64,000 bases of DNA from a virus: IMG/VR virus record IMGVR_UViG_3300044957_000168, positions 1 to 64,000 of that record. One strand, 5' to 3'. The stretch's first letter is position 1, and every line of letters starts with the position of its first letter. Below, piece by piece: positions 16,524 through 24,503 of the stretch. Under the pieces are notes generated by a model. The model was given only the letters and a program-made list of their open reading frames with translations, ran no database searches and had not been told where the DNA came from. A program made the translations under genes and the position numbers.

Positions 16524-17007
16524 TTATGAATGTTATGTATGGAATAGCAAGTGCTGCAGGTTGTTTAGCCAACCACTTAGATTTATATTTTAAATGTGCA
16601 TCAGTGTAGTGCTCCACAGGTCCAAGGTCCTCACGCTTAAAAAAAACAGCCAATATCTTAGATAAGTATCCCTTTTCCTTGGCTATTGAGTACTTCTCTA
16701 TAAGTTTGGTATCTCTCACGGTCATTTTCATTTGAGCCTTATAGGTATATCCTTCATGCTCCAGAGTATCAATGGTAGGGTACTCTAGATGTGGATGGTT
16801 GTTAAACTCCTGAACCACCTTGATAAAGTCCTCTACATCCATGTCATTAAAGTAATTTTCAGGTATCCCAAGGTACTCAAAAATCTTGAGGTGTTTTTCA
16901 ATAGGGTCAAGGGTAGTGTCACTGCCCAGATCAGTGATATTTTCAAATTGCTCCACCGTGAGCTCAGTAATTAGGTTAGGGATTTCTCTGTCAAGTATTT
17001 TAATCAT
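16444..17007 (-). CDS. Tail-assembly-chaperone-like protein (upstream member of pair)
   Basis: I chose ATG at 17007 (MIKILDREIPNLITELTVEQ); an earlier in-frame GTG at 17064 would collide with the divergent gene at 17049. The 187-residue protein reads LTVEQFENITDL, then a helical region with IPENYFNDMDVEDFIKVV, and ends Gly/Asp-rich. The same arrangement appears in the downstream minus-strand gene, so the two may be paralogues. Position between tape measure and capsid genes and the overlapping pair fit tail-assembly chaperones. The minus orientation within a + strand late module is odd. Confidence 0.5.
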   Translation of the reverse strand: MIKILDREIPNLITELTVEQFENITDLGSDTTLDPIEKHLKIFEYLGIPENYFNDMDVEDFIKVVQEFNNHPHLEYPTIDTLEHEGYTYKAQMKMTVRDTKLIEKYSIAKEKGYLSKILAVFFKREDLGPVEHYTDAHLKYKSKWLAKQPAALAIPYITFISEKIKKQAPNKLEGNNSGGVDGDSQD

Positions 17008-17021
17008 CTGAAAATTTTGAA

Positions 17022-17029
17022 CAAATATA
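17022..17029 (-). promoter_or_regulatory. Possible -7 box for the minus-strand pair
   Basis: On the minus strand this reads TATATTTG, matching the Bacteroidetes -7 element 15 bases before the 17007 start. No convincing -33 TTTG is found at the right distance, so this is weak. Confidence 0.3.
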
Positions 17030-17048
17030 GAAAAAAAACAATATAAAC

Positions 17049-17993
17049 GTGACCGAGTTACCAATTTACATTATTACCATTGACCCTGAGTATGCAGAAG
17101 GTGATGAAGAACTAGGTATTGAAACTATTGCCTTTACATCTAAGCCTGCAATAAAAGTTAAAGGAATGGCCTTCCAGCAACAGACTAAGGCATTAGCTTT
17201 CAAAGATGGGTTGAAATACCGTATAACTGCACCTGCTATGATACCTATGGAGATCTATCGTAGGGATGATGATACGAATGAGGAGTTTATAGTTAAGTTT
17301 ACGGTTGACGAAATAGATGCAATGCATTCTAAATTCATGCAGCAGTTAGTTAATTCTGCTAAATTCAACCTTGAACACAATGAAGAGAAAAAAGTACCAG
17401 CCTATATCCTTGAGGCATGGTTAGTAGATAAGCCTGAGCTTGACAAAGCATACGCAACCTATGGTATTGAGGTGCCAACCGGTACGTTGATGCTAACAGC
17501 TCAAATAACTGATGTCGACTACTACAATAAACTGGTTAAAGAGGACCAGGTTGGGTTCAGTATTGAGGGCTTTATGGGGATGAAACTAAAATCTAAATAT
17601 AACATGCAATTACCTGATGGAGAGCACCTCATTGAGGGCAAAATCTACGTGGTCAAGGATGGCCAAGTAGTAGAAATTAAAGAGCAACTTATAGAAACCA
17701 CAGAGGAGGAAGTAGCAATGGCTGACACCGTAGTAGAAGAGGAAGAGGAAGTTAAAGAAGAGGTGCAGGCTGCTGTTGACCCTACCATAGATGCTGAGGC
17801 TATACTTGCTATAGTGCAACCGGTACTAACTGAGCAGATCAATGCAGTACTATCTATAGTAGCTGAGCTTAAAAGTCAATTAGAGGAGGTTCTTGGAGCT
17901 GAGACTGAGGAGAAAGAGGAGACTGTTGAGATAGATGCTAAGACTATGCTCGCTGAGAACCTAAGAAAGTTTAACCAATTTAATAATAAATAA
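17049..17993 (+). CDS. XkdF-type prohead protease fused to scaffold-like tail
   Basis: The 314-residue protein starts with GTG. Residues 1-200 fit the XkdF-like phage serine protease family (Peptidase_S78_2): an N-terminal IYIITIDPEYAEGDEELG, a candidate catalytic His in AKFNLEHN, and Ser in QVGFSIEGFMG. From about residue 215 on, the protein is very acidic and coiled-coil (EEEEEVKEEV, then QPVLTEQINAVLSIVAEL), as expected of an internal scaffold. The protease would mature the prohead and remove the scaffold. It lies two bases before the major capsid gene, which agrees with that role. Confidence 0.8.
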   Translation: MTELPIYIITIDPEYAEGDEELGIETIAFTSKPAIKVKGMAFQQQTKALAFKDGLKYRITAPAMIPMEIYRRDDDTNEEFIVKFTVDEIDAMHSKFMQQLVNSAKFNLEHNEEKKVPAYILEAWLVDKPELDKAYATYGIEVPTGTLMLTAQITDVDYYNKLVKEDQVGFSIEGFMGMKLKSKYNMQLPDGEHLIEGKIYVVKDGQVVEIKEQLIETTEEEVAMADTVVEEEEEVKEEVQAAVDPTIDAEAILAIVQPVLTEQINAVLSIVAELKSQLEEVLGAETEEKEETVEIDAKTMLAENLRKFNQFNNK

Positions 17994-17994
17994 A

Positions 17995-18927
17995 ATGCGT
18001 AAATTAAAATTCGATTTACAAGTCGATCCAACAGCTTTACTAGCTGCAAACCCTGAGGCATTCTACTCGGCTGCCTATTTAACGTCGGATATACCTGACA
18101 ACTTCCGTACTTTGCCTGGTGTGAAATACCAGACTAAACTTGGTACTGTTGTTTTTGGTAATGTTTTACAGAGCTCTACTTGTTCATGGCCTACTCCAGG
18201 CTCAACTGATGACTTGAGTGCAGTGTTAATTGATGTATCTGCTGTATCTGCTATGGCTCAGATATGTCAGTTCGACCTTGAGCAGTCATTCGTTTCTTTG
18301 CAGATGACAAAAGGATCAAATAGTGACTTTTCTGTTGCATCATTCATGAACTTCTACTGGGAGACTATGGCTAAGACTGTTGCTCAGGACATCGAGAACA
18401 TCAGATGGAAAGGTGATACAACTTCAGCTAACCCTACATTAGCTCTTTGTGATGGTTATGAGAAAAAGTTAACTGCTGCTGTAGGTCCTGGTGGAGTCAT
18501 TAACGGCGGTACCGGTGCTATTGCTAACTTCTCGGCTCTTGAGACTGCTATCAGCAATGCTTTTGCTTTATTGCCTGCTGCTGTATCATCTAAGACTGCT
18601 GACCTTCGTATCTACTTACCTACTCAGTTGGTTAACATCTACCGCTTAGGAGTAGCTTCAGGTAACACCATTGCATATATCACTCAAGATTTGTCCTTGA
18701 CTTACTTAGGTATCAAAATTGTTCAATGTCAAGGAATGAGCAATGACACCTTTGTTATCACATTGAAAGACAACCTTATCTATGCATTTGATGCTGAGGG
18801 GGATAGCTCTGACTTACGTGCGGTTAACCTACGTGATACTGTCGCTGAACCTTACATCCGTACTCGTGCAGACATGAAGATTGGTTTCCACTTTGTCAAT
18901 GACACTGAAATAGTTTTCTACTCTTAA
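17995..18927 (+). CDS. Major capsid protein (region A phage)
   Basis: The 310-residue protein follows the protease-scaffold gene directly and has the composition of an HK97-fold capsid subunit: an N-terminal arm, a central alternation of strands and helices, and a C-terminal P-loop-like stretch (AEPYIRTRADMKIGFHFVND). Codon use here shifts to preferred codons compared with neighbours, as expected for a very abundant protein. A short hairpin after the stop may help set its expression. No direct fold search was possible. Confidence 0.75.
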   Translation: MRKLKFDLQVDPTALLAANPEAFYSAAYLTSDIPDNFRTLPGVKYQTKLGTVVFGNVLQSSTCSWPTPGSTDDLSAVLIDVSAVSAMAQICQFDLEQSFVSLQMTKGSNSDFSVASFMNFYWETMAKTVAQDIENIRWKGDTTSANPTLALCDGYEKKLTAAVGPGGVINGGTGAIANFSALETAISNAFALLPAAVSSKTADLRIYLPTQLVNIYRLGVASGNTIAYITQDLSLTYLGIKIVQCQGMSNDTFVITLKDNLIYAFDAEGDSSDLRAVNLRDTVAEPYIRTRADMKIGFHFVNDTEIVFYS

Positions 18928-18937
18928 TAATAATCAT

Positions 18938-18962
18938 GAGCCTTCAGCAATGGGGGCTCTTT
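18938..18962 (+). terminator. Short hairpin after the capsid gene
   Basis: GAGCC at 18938-18942 pairs with GGCTC at 18955-18959, followed by TCTTT. The stem is only five pairs with a 12-base loop, so it is at most a leaky terminator or mRNA-stabilising element. Confidence 0.35.
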
Positions 18963-18976
18963 AATAATTCATTACC

Positions 18977-19528
18977 ATGCCAAATGTTTGTCAAGCATTA
19001 GAAGCAGTTGCCAAGAGCTGTGATAACAACTCTGGAGGATTGCATGGGATTGCGTTGATCCCACAGGATGATGTAGTGAGTGTGACGGTGAATACAACTA
19101 ACCCTGGTGACTATGAGGTGACAGCTTTCACCTTAACAACTATACCTGCTCCTATTTTATTCACTGACTACTACATCCGTAGAAATACATCTAATTACAC
19201 TGAGGAGCTAGCGAGTGACCTTGTTAACGGTAGTTCATTTGTTACTCAGACTATTAACTTAATCTTCCACCGAAGAGAGATGGCTACTTCCAGAGCTATC
19301 AAAATCTTAGGTTCAGGACAGCAGTACCTATCAGGGATTGTTAAGGATGCAAACGGTAAGTATTGGTACTTCCCTTACTTGCAGTTATCTGCTTCCGGTG
19401 AAGGTTCCGGTACAGCTCGTGCTGATGGTAGTAAATACTCCCTAACTTTGATTGCTCAGAATGAGTTTCTTGCATACGAGGTAGTTATGAGTTCTGCTGC
19501 TCTTCAAGCTATCGGAGTTAGCTTCTAA
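18977..19528 (+). CDS. Putative major tail protein
   Basis: A 183-residue beta-rich protein with preferred-codon use similar to the capsid gene, suggesting high expression. The N terminus has a Cys pair (NVCQALEAVAKSCDNNSGG). The core is strand-rich with GSGQQYLSGIVKDANGKYWYF and a Gly/Ser stretch (LSASGEGSGTARADGSKYSL), and the C terminus ends in a short helix. Size, position after the capsid gene and composition fit a tail tube subunit. This is inference. Confidence 0.5.
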   Translation: MPNVCQALEAVAKSCDNNSGGLHGIALIPQDDVVSVTVNTTNPGDYEVTAFTLTTIPAPILFTDYYIRRNTSNYTEELASDLVNGSSFVTQTINLIFHRREMATSRAIKILGSGQQYLSGIVKDANGKYWYFPYLQLSASGEGSGTARADGSKYSLTLIAQNEFLAYEVVMSSAALQAIGVSF

Positions 19529-19566
19529 TTCTGAACATTCTACGTAAGGTCAGACAATATCTTTAG

Positions 19567-19917
19567 ATGATCTATGTAGCACAGAATAGCACCAATCAAA
19601 TAGTACTCACACTTACAGAGGTAACAACGGTGATAAACCCGAGTTACCTCTTTGTGTTTACTAATGAGTACAATACAACAAGTACTCCTATCCTATTTAC
19701 TGCTGCAGATACATCACTGTATCTAGAGCGGTACAATTTATTTACATTAGTAGAGCCCACTGACCTTAGCCTTGTTGTAGGTCAATATACCTACCAGATA
19801 TATGAGAAGAGTGGACCATTTACATTACCTCTTAGCATTGCACAGACCACAGGTGTAGTTATTGAAGAGGGTAGAATGGTAGTTAGTGGACCTGCACCTT
19901 CATCCGTATACACATAG
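19567..19917 (+). CDS. Small beta-sandwich virion protein
   Basis: The 116-residue product is almost all strands (MIYVAQNSTNQIVLTLTEV; YLFVFTNEYN; YTYQIYEKSG). This pattern recurs in short proteins beside Bacteroidetes phage portal genes, but I cannot name a family. The start codon is directly preceded by ACAATATCTTTAG, a variant of the repeated start motif. It lies three bases before the portal gene. Confidence 0.55.
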   Translation: MIYVAQNSTNQIVLTLTEVTTVINPSYLFVFTNEYNTTSTPILFTAADTSLYLERYNLFTLVEPTDLSLVVGQYTYQIYEKSGPFTLPLSIAQTTGVVIEEGRMVVSGPAPSSVYT

Positions 19918-19920
19918 ACT

Positions 19921-21255
19921 ATGGCTTGGTACGATATATTTATCAGAAAAAAAGAGCAGGGTTCTACCGTAATAGAAGGATACCATGCTTTCAGCACTCC
20001 ATTTTTATCAGTTGGTAGAGGTAACTTGACTCTACCCTATGTCAATGGTAGATGGACTGCCGGTAACTGGGTAGACTTTGGTGAGGGCAACCTATATCCG
20101 GAGCTTTTGAATCAAATGTACTTCAGTTCACCACTGCACGGTGCTATTGTGGACTTTAAGACCAATGCTGTCATTGGTGGTGGCTATGCCTTAGATGCTG
20201 AGAAGCTCACAGCACAGCAAAAGGTGGACCTATACACATGGGAGCGCCAGATTAAACTCAAGCACACTGTTGAAGCAGTTACTCAACAACTTATACTGCA
20301 CAATAGAATTTACTTTAAACTCATATTTAATGATAAAGGTAAGCTCGTTAAGGTCTACAACGTAAGCCCTGAGAAGATAAGAGTATCAAGGTGCAAGAAA
20401 AAGTACTATTTAAGTAATGATTGGAGCCAAAGACTTGATGTAGTAGAGATTAAGGCCTACCACATATTATGCAAGGATGAGGTTCAGCTCTATTGCTATG
20501 AGGTTCACTCTGTTGGTCAGGACTACTACCCACTACCTCAGTATACCAGTGCTCTTAACTTTGCTTTCCTTAGCGGTGAGCTCTCATATTTCGCCAAAAG
20601 TAACATACAAAACAGTATATTTCCATCCTTTGCTATGATGTTTCCTAAGAGACCACAGTCTGAAGAGGAAAAACACATGATTAAAGAGACTATTGATAGG
20701 TTGAAGGGAGCACAGAACGCAGGTAAAGCTGTTGCATTTTTTGCCAATAGTCAAGATCAGCTCCCTAAGATAGAGGCACTACCAACCAATGCAAATGATA
20801 AACTATTTCATGAGGCATCTGCCCTAAATACTGAGCAGATTTGCTTTGCTCATACTATAGATCCTATTCTTCTGGGGGTTAGAACCACAGGCTCCTTGGG
20901 TAGTGGCTCGGATATTAAGCAGGCTTATGTGATATTTGAGAAAAACGTGGTCAAGAAAGTACGTTGTCAAGTTGAGACCATCTTTAATGAGCTTCTTAAC
21001 ATAGCAAAGTTGCCTGCTGAGTTTACGATCAACAACTATCAAATAATCAATGAGGCAATTGTTGAGATTGAAGGAGATGCTTCCAAAACACAAGATGCTC
21101 TTAATGCGATGAGTCCATTAGTTGCCACCAAGGTCCTTGAGCAGATGACGATAAATGAGGTCAGAGCATTGGCATCACTTGCACCGATTGAAGGTGGAGA
21201 TGTAACTCAAGCACAAGCGGCAGCTGCTGCACAACCACAAACACCTCAAGACTAA
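19921..21255 (+). CDS. Portal protein (region A phage)
   Basis: The 444-residue protein has portal hallmarks. The N-terminal part has WVDFGEGNLYPELLNQMYFS, followed by a helix and wing region with VIGGGYALD. The central YFKLIFNDKGKLVKVYNVSPEKIRVSR is typical of portals, and NTEQICFAHTIDPILLGVRTTGSLGSGSDIKQAYVIFEK marks the stem and clip approach. It forms the dodecameric ring through which terminase drives DNA. The C-terminal Gln/Ala-rich tail is flexible. The gene lies about 11.7 kb after the terminase gene, which is an uncommon order. Confidence 0.85.
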   Translation: MAWYDIFIRKKEQGSTVIEGYHAFSTPFLSVGRGNLTLPYVNGRWTAGNWVDFGEGNLYPELLNQMYFSSPLHGAIVDFKTNAVIGGGYALDAEKLTAQQKVDLYTWERQIKLKHTVEAVTQQLILHNRIYFKLIFNDKGKLVKVYNVSPEKIRVSRCKKKYYLSNDWSQRLDVVEIKAYHILCKDEVQLYCYEVHSVGQDYYPLPQYTSALNFAFLSGELSYFAKSNIQNSIFPSFAMMFPKRPQSEEEKHMIKETIDRLKGAQNAGKAVAFFANSQDQLPKIEALPTNANDKLFHEASALNTEQICFAHTIDPILLGVRTTGSLGSGSDIKQAYVIFEKNVVKKVRCQVETIFNELLNIAKLPAEFTINNYQIINEAIVEIEGDASKTQDALNAMSPLVATKVLEQMTINEVRALASLAPIEGGDVTQAQAAAAAQPQTPQD

Positions 21256-21824
21256 TGTTGTACTTCATAACTGAAAATTACCTTAAGACAAATACACCCA
21301 TTACAGCCAATGTGGATGTAACGGATGTGACTCCATACATAGCTACGCAAAGTACTCTCAGGATACAGCCTATCCTTGGCACTACATTCTACAACCATCT
21401 ACTAGCTGCATACAATGCTCAGACCTTGACTAATGATGAAATAACCCTGGTTGAGTTTATTCAGCCGGTTATTGCATGGAGGTCAGCAGAGGATGCTGTG
21501 TTCGGACTTAGCTATCAGCTTAAGAATAAAGGGCTCCAAACACAGAATGGTGACTACTCTGCTAGTGTATCACGTGGTGAGGTAGCCTTCGGCATGGAGC
21601 ATTATGCTCAGAAGGCTGCATTTTTTGAGCAGAGGTTGATCCGTTGGTTATTAACTAACAAGAATTTATTTCCTATATTCATATCAGCACTTAATACGGA
21701 TACTGACCTACGACCTATGTTTGCCACCTGTAACTACTGCATTGCCAATAACCACATGACCTGCACCGGTGTTTGTGGTAACTTTCGTGAGAATGGATAC
21801 AATAACAGCATTTTGATACTATGA
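21255..21824 (+). CDS. DUF6712-like head-tail connector
   Basis: This 189-residue protein overlaps the portal stop by one base. It has a pattern I associate with DUF6712: ENYLKTNTPITANVDVTDVTPYI, then QPILGTTFYNHLLAAYNAQTL and a helical FIQPVIAWRSAEDAVFGLSYQLKNKGL. Proteins of this type sit right after the portal in Bacteroidetes phages and probably form the connector ring below it. A Cys cluster near the C terminus (CNYCIANNHMTCTGVCG) could bind a metal. Confidence 0.65.
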   Translation: MLYFITENYLKTNTPITANVDVTDVTPYIATQSTLRIQPILGTTFYNHLLAAYNAQTLTNDEITLVEFIQPVIAWRSAEDAVFGLSYQLKNKGLQTQNGDYSASVSRGEVAFGMEHYAQKAAFFEQRLIRWLLTNKNLFPIFISALNTDTDLRPMFATCNYCIANNHMTCTGVCGNFRENGYNNSILIL

Positions 21825-22312
21825 GACTACAGCTAACTTTACTACTGATAGCACTGAAGAGTAAATGGCCTAACTATCTTAGCATAGTTAGTGCTTTCTT
21901 TATGCCCATTACAGGGCTTATGTTCCTTATAGGATTTACCATAGCTGTTGATACCATCACTGGTGTGTGGAAGGCACGTAAGAAAAAAGAAAAAATTAGT
22001 TCACGTAGACTATCTGCTGTCATTAGTAAGATGTTACTATATGAATTTACTGTTATATTATTCTATTTAATTGATTATTTTATCCTCAATGATATTGTTC
22101 TTATTTTTTTCAGTATACCTTTAATGCTAACTAAGATGTTGGCATTGGTCCTAGTATCCATTGAAGTGGTGAGTATCAATGAAAATTACAAGGCGGTGAA
22201 GGGAATAGACCTGTGGGTAAGTGCTAAGAATTTAATATCACGAGCAAAAGAATTGAAAAAAGATGCAGATGAAATTAGATCTAACGAAAATAGTTCAGGA
22301 GAGACTAGATAA
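21821..22312 (+). CDS. Holin
   Basis: The 163-residue membrane protein has three or four hydrophobic segments (PITGLMFLIGFTIAVDTITG; YEFTVILFYLIDYFILND; IPLMLTKMLALVLVSIEVVS) and a basic stretch KARKKKEK after the first, matching the toxin-secretion/phage lysis holin family. It would make inner-membrane lesions that release the endolysin. It overlaps the upstream gene by four bases and the amidase gene by 50. Confidence 0.75.
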   Translation: MRLQLTLLLIALKSKWPNYLSIVSAFFMPITGLMFLIGFTIAVDTITGVWKARKKKEKISSRRLSAVISKMLLYEFTVILFYLIDYFILNDIVLIFFSIPLMLTKMLALVLVSIEVVSINENYKAVKGIDLWVSAKNLISRAKELKKDADEIRSNENSSGETR

Positions 22313-22916
22313 TAACCAGTATTTCCATGAAGATTTTGATAAAAAACAGATATATCTTCACCATACAGCAGGTAATGGTAATGCTGTGGGGGTGGCTAAG
22401 TTCTGGAATAGCAATGATACAAGAATAGCTACTGCCTTTGTCATTGGAAACAATGGTACAATAGTACAATGTTTTAGTTCCAAGCACTGGGCCTATCACC
22501 TTGGCATTGATAGTCAAGACTTTCAAATGCATGGCCTCCGGTATCAGAACCTCAACAAACTTAGTGTTGGCATTGAGGTGTGCAACTGGGGCCCACTTAA
22601 GCAGATCAATGGTAAGTACCTCAACTATGTTAAGGGTGTGGTAGTTCCTTCGGAGGTAACTATCCTGGAAAAGCCATTCAAAGGTCATGTTCTATGGCAT
22701 AAATACACGGATCAGCAGATAGAAAGCACTCGGCAGTTACTTGTGTATCTATGTGAGACATACAACATACCCAAGGCATACCGTAAAGAGATATGGGCCA
22801 TTGATAAGGAAGCCTTCAAGGGTACACCTGGCATTTACACCCACAATTCAGTGAGGAAGGATAAGAGTGATATCTACCCATGCCCTCGAATGTTAGCAAT
22901 GTTACAGAACCTATAA
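22263..22916 (+). CDS. N-acetylmuramoyl-L-alanine amidase (endolysin)
   Basis: The 217-residue protein is an Amidase_2-type enzyme. IYLHHTAGNG supplies the first zinc His, FVIGNNGTIVQCF and WAYHLGI follow in the usual order, SVGIEVCNWG is the conserved central strand, and THNSVRKDKSDIYPCP holds the second His and the acidic zinc ligand. It cleaves the amide bond between MurNAc and the stem peptide. There is no signal peptide, so export depends on the holin encoded just upstream. An alternative start six bases downstream is possible. Confidence 0.88.
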   Translation: MQMKLDLTKIVQERLDNNQYFHEDFDKKQIYLHHTAGNGNAVGVAKFWNSNDTRIATAFVIGNNGTIVQCFSSKHWAYHLGIDSQDFQMHGLRYQNLNKLSVGIEVCNWGPLKQINGKYLNYVKGVVVPSEVTILEKPFKGHVLWHKYTDQQIESTRQLLVYLCETYNIPKAYRKEIWAIDKEAFKGTPGIYTHNSVRKDKSDIYPCPRMLAMLQNL

Positions 22917-22917
22917 T

Positions 22918-23076
22918 ATGAAATTTAGAAACTCTTGGAAATCATCCACAAAACAATGGGATAAAATAATGATAAGAATAAGAATTTCTTCATTAGATAT
23001 CTTTTCATTTGAAATAGATATCTCCAGAAACTTTTATTTATTATCAATATTAAACTTCACAATTAAAAATAGATAA
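22918..23076 (+). CDS. Small AT-rich ORF after the endolysin
   Basis: ATG at 22918 opens 52 codons to TAA at 23074-23076, starting one base after the amidase stop. The product is basic with amphipathic strands (MKFRNSWKSSTKQWDKI; IRIRISSLDIFSFEIDIS). It is far richer in A/T than the amidase gene and resembles region B in composition. It may be a real small late gene or marks the junction zone. No family is recognised. A strong terminator follows 25 bases downstream. Confidence 0.45.
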   Translation: MKFRNSWKSSTKQWDKIMIRIRISSLDIFSFEIDISRNFYLLSILNFTIKNR

Positions 23077-23100
23077 TACTTTATCTTCTCTATATAAAGT

Positions 23101-23134
23101 AATCTAGGTATATAGTATACCTGGATTTTTTTTG
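23101..23134 (+). terminator. Strong intrinsic terminator at the region A/B junction
   Basis: AATCTAGGTATA (23101-23112) pairs with TATACCTGGATT (23116-23127) over 12 positions including one G-T pair, with a three-base loop and a following T run. It separates the lysis genes from the region B operon. Confidence 0.85.
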
Positions 23135-23160
23135 TTTAAATCTTTTCTATTTAAACTTTT

Positions 23161-23172
23161 ATAGTATATTTG
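23161..23172 (+). promoter_or_regulatory. Candidate promoter of the region B packaging operon
   Basis: ATAGTATATTTG contains the Bacteroidetes -7 box TATATTTG (23165-23172) 22 bases before the first region B start codon and after a strong terminator. No TTTG is found at 19-21 bases upstream. Similar (T)TAGTATATTT sequences occur at 46321 and 61051. Confidence 0.5.
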
Positions 23173-23194
23173 TGTAAACTTTAATTAATATATC

Positions 23195-23497
23195 ATGGAA
23201 AACCAACAAATGAATGAGGAGTTAACTCCTGAGCAATTAGAAGCAAGAAGAGATGAAATGAAACAATTTTATGAAAATTCTCTTCCCTATCTTGAAGCAC
23301 AAGCAAAGTATGAAAAATTACTTACTGAGGTTGAAGAAGCAAGATATAAAAGAGCAACAATGCAACTTCAGTATGCATCAATGATGGCTGCTACACAACC
23401 ACCAATGGAAGATGAAGAAGAAGATTTTCCAACACAAACACCACCAAAACCTGTAGCACAAGCACCAGCTAGAGGTAAAAAATTAAAAAGAGGTTAA
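23195..23497 (+). CDS. Small coiled-coil protein
   Basis: The 100-residue protein is helical and Glu/Gln-rich for its first 65 residues (ELTPEQLEARRDEMKQFYEN; AQAKYEKLLTEVEEARYKRA), then acidic (MEDEEEDF), then Pro/Ala/Lys-rich (ending RGKKLKRG). I recognise no family. It is the first gene after the candidate promoter and overlaps the next gene's start by one base. Confidence 0.6.
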   Translation: MENQQMNEELTPEQLEARRDEMKQFYENSLPYLEAQAKYEKLLTEVEEARYKRATMQLQYASMMAATQPPMEDEEEDFPTQTPPKPVAQAPARGKKLKRG

Positions 23498-23877
23498 TGG
23501 CACTTGTTAATCAAGTTCAGAAAAGGGTTAGAATGCCCAAATGGGATATTGTAAAGTTTCAGATTTTAACTCATTGTTATATTAACCGTATAGCAATGAG
23601 TGAATCTGATCTTGACTGTCTTACTTTACTTAGTTTCAATCAACCAATTGAACTTAGTAATTTTTGTCTTGATGCATCTTCTGAAGAAGATTGGATTTTT
23701 AAATCACCTCAAACTGTTAGAAATAGTGTAAATAAAGCTGAGAAAAATGGACTTGTGATTAAGGATGCAAGTAACAAAAAAGTAATTATGCTTAATCCAA
23801 ATATTAAAGTTCAAACAGAAGGAACTATACTATTAGACTATAAATTTTTAGGAAATGATACCGAAGAAAGCAAGTAG
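23497..23877 (+). CDS. Small protein, possibly winged-helix
   Basis: This 126-residue product has a helical first half (MPKWDIVKFQILTHCYINRI; ESDLDCLTLLSF). The part SPQTVRNSVNKAEKNGLVIK resembles a recognition helix followed by a wing, ending with short strands. This is compatible with a DNA-binding winged helix. It overlaps the HU/IHF-like gene by 23 bases, so the two may work together on DNA structure or transcription. No firm family match. Confidence 0.5.
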   Translation: MALVNQVQKRVRMPKWDIVKFQILTHCYINRIAMSESDLDCLTLLSFNQPIELSNFCLDASSEEDWIFKSPQTVRNSVNKAEKNGLVIKDASNKKVIMLNPNIKVQTEGTILLDYKFLGNDTEESK

Positions 23878-24265
23878 TCTATATAAAGAAATAACAAAAG
23901 AGTTTGAAGTCTCTAAAGATTTAGTTGAAACTTTAGTAGAGAATTATTATGAAACATTAAGAAAAAAACTAAGTAGTTTAAGTGATTTAAGAATAAATGT
24001 AGATGGCTTAGGTCACTTTGTTATTAAAATTCAAAAAGTAAAGAAAGCAATACCTCATTATGAAAAAGTTTTAAAAAATCATGACACATCAACTTTTGGT
24101 GCTTATCATAATAAAAAGAATGTTGAGGAAAAATTAGAACTTTTAACAGAAATTCATAAAAAGGCAGAACAAGAATTATTAAAACGAAAAACTTTTAAAG
24201 ATGAAAAATACTCTAAAATTAATTTGGCAAAACCGGAAACAGATCCTGGAAGGGATAACCAATAG
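23855..24265 (+). CDS. HU/IHF-like DNA-binding protein
   Basis: The first ~85 residues follow the HU/IHF layout: a helical N-terminal dimerisation part (LYKEITKEFEVSKDLVETLVENYYETLRKKL), then strands with the family's turn (LRINVDGLGHFVIKIQ, compare the V-x-I-x-GFGTF motif), then a basic arm region (KVKKAIPHYEKVLKNH). A Lys/Glu-rich C-terminal helix extends it to 136 residues. IHF-like proteins occur in the conserved block of crAss-like phages, and this gene sits just before the PD-(D/E)XK and terminase genes. DNA-bending or packaging roles are inferred. Confidence 0.6.
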   Translation: MIPKKASSLYKEITKEFEVSKDLVETLVENYYETLRKKLSSLSDLRINVDGLGHFVIKIQKVKKAIPHYEKVLKNHDTSTFGAYHNKKNVEEKLELLTEIHKKAEQELLKRKTFKDEKYSKINLAKPETDPGRDNQ

Positions 24266-24503
24266 TATAATTAGAGATGAGACCGTAGAAGAAATAGCTA
24301 GACTAAGATATTCTATTTGTGATGAATGTGAACATATAGATTTAAAAGGTAAAGACTGTGCTATGAAAGGTACTCAACCTTGTTGTGCAGAATGTGGATG
24401 TTCACTAAATTTTAAAACTAGATCTCTTGCCTCTGAGTGTCCCCTTGGTAAATGGGATGCAATTGCTACGGTAGAAGAAGAAGATAAATTAGAGGAGTTA
24501 TGA
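24201..24503 (+). CDS. Small zinc-ribbon protein
   Basis: The 100-residue product has Cys pairs spaced as in a zinc ribbon (ICDECEHIDLKGKDC, PCCAECGCSLNFKT, then ASECPLGKW). The N terminus is helical (NTLKLIWQNRKQILEGI). It overlaps the HU/IHF-like gene by 65 bases and the nuclease gene by four. I know similar short proteins in phages of Bacteroidetes but not their function. The Cys arrangement is seen directly. Confidence 0.6.
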   Translation: MKNTLKLIWQNRKQILEGITNSIIRDETVEEIARLRYSICDECEHIDLKGKDCAMKGTQPCCAECGCSLNFKTRSLASECPLGKWDAIATVEEEDKLEEL

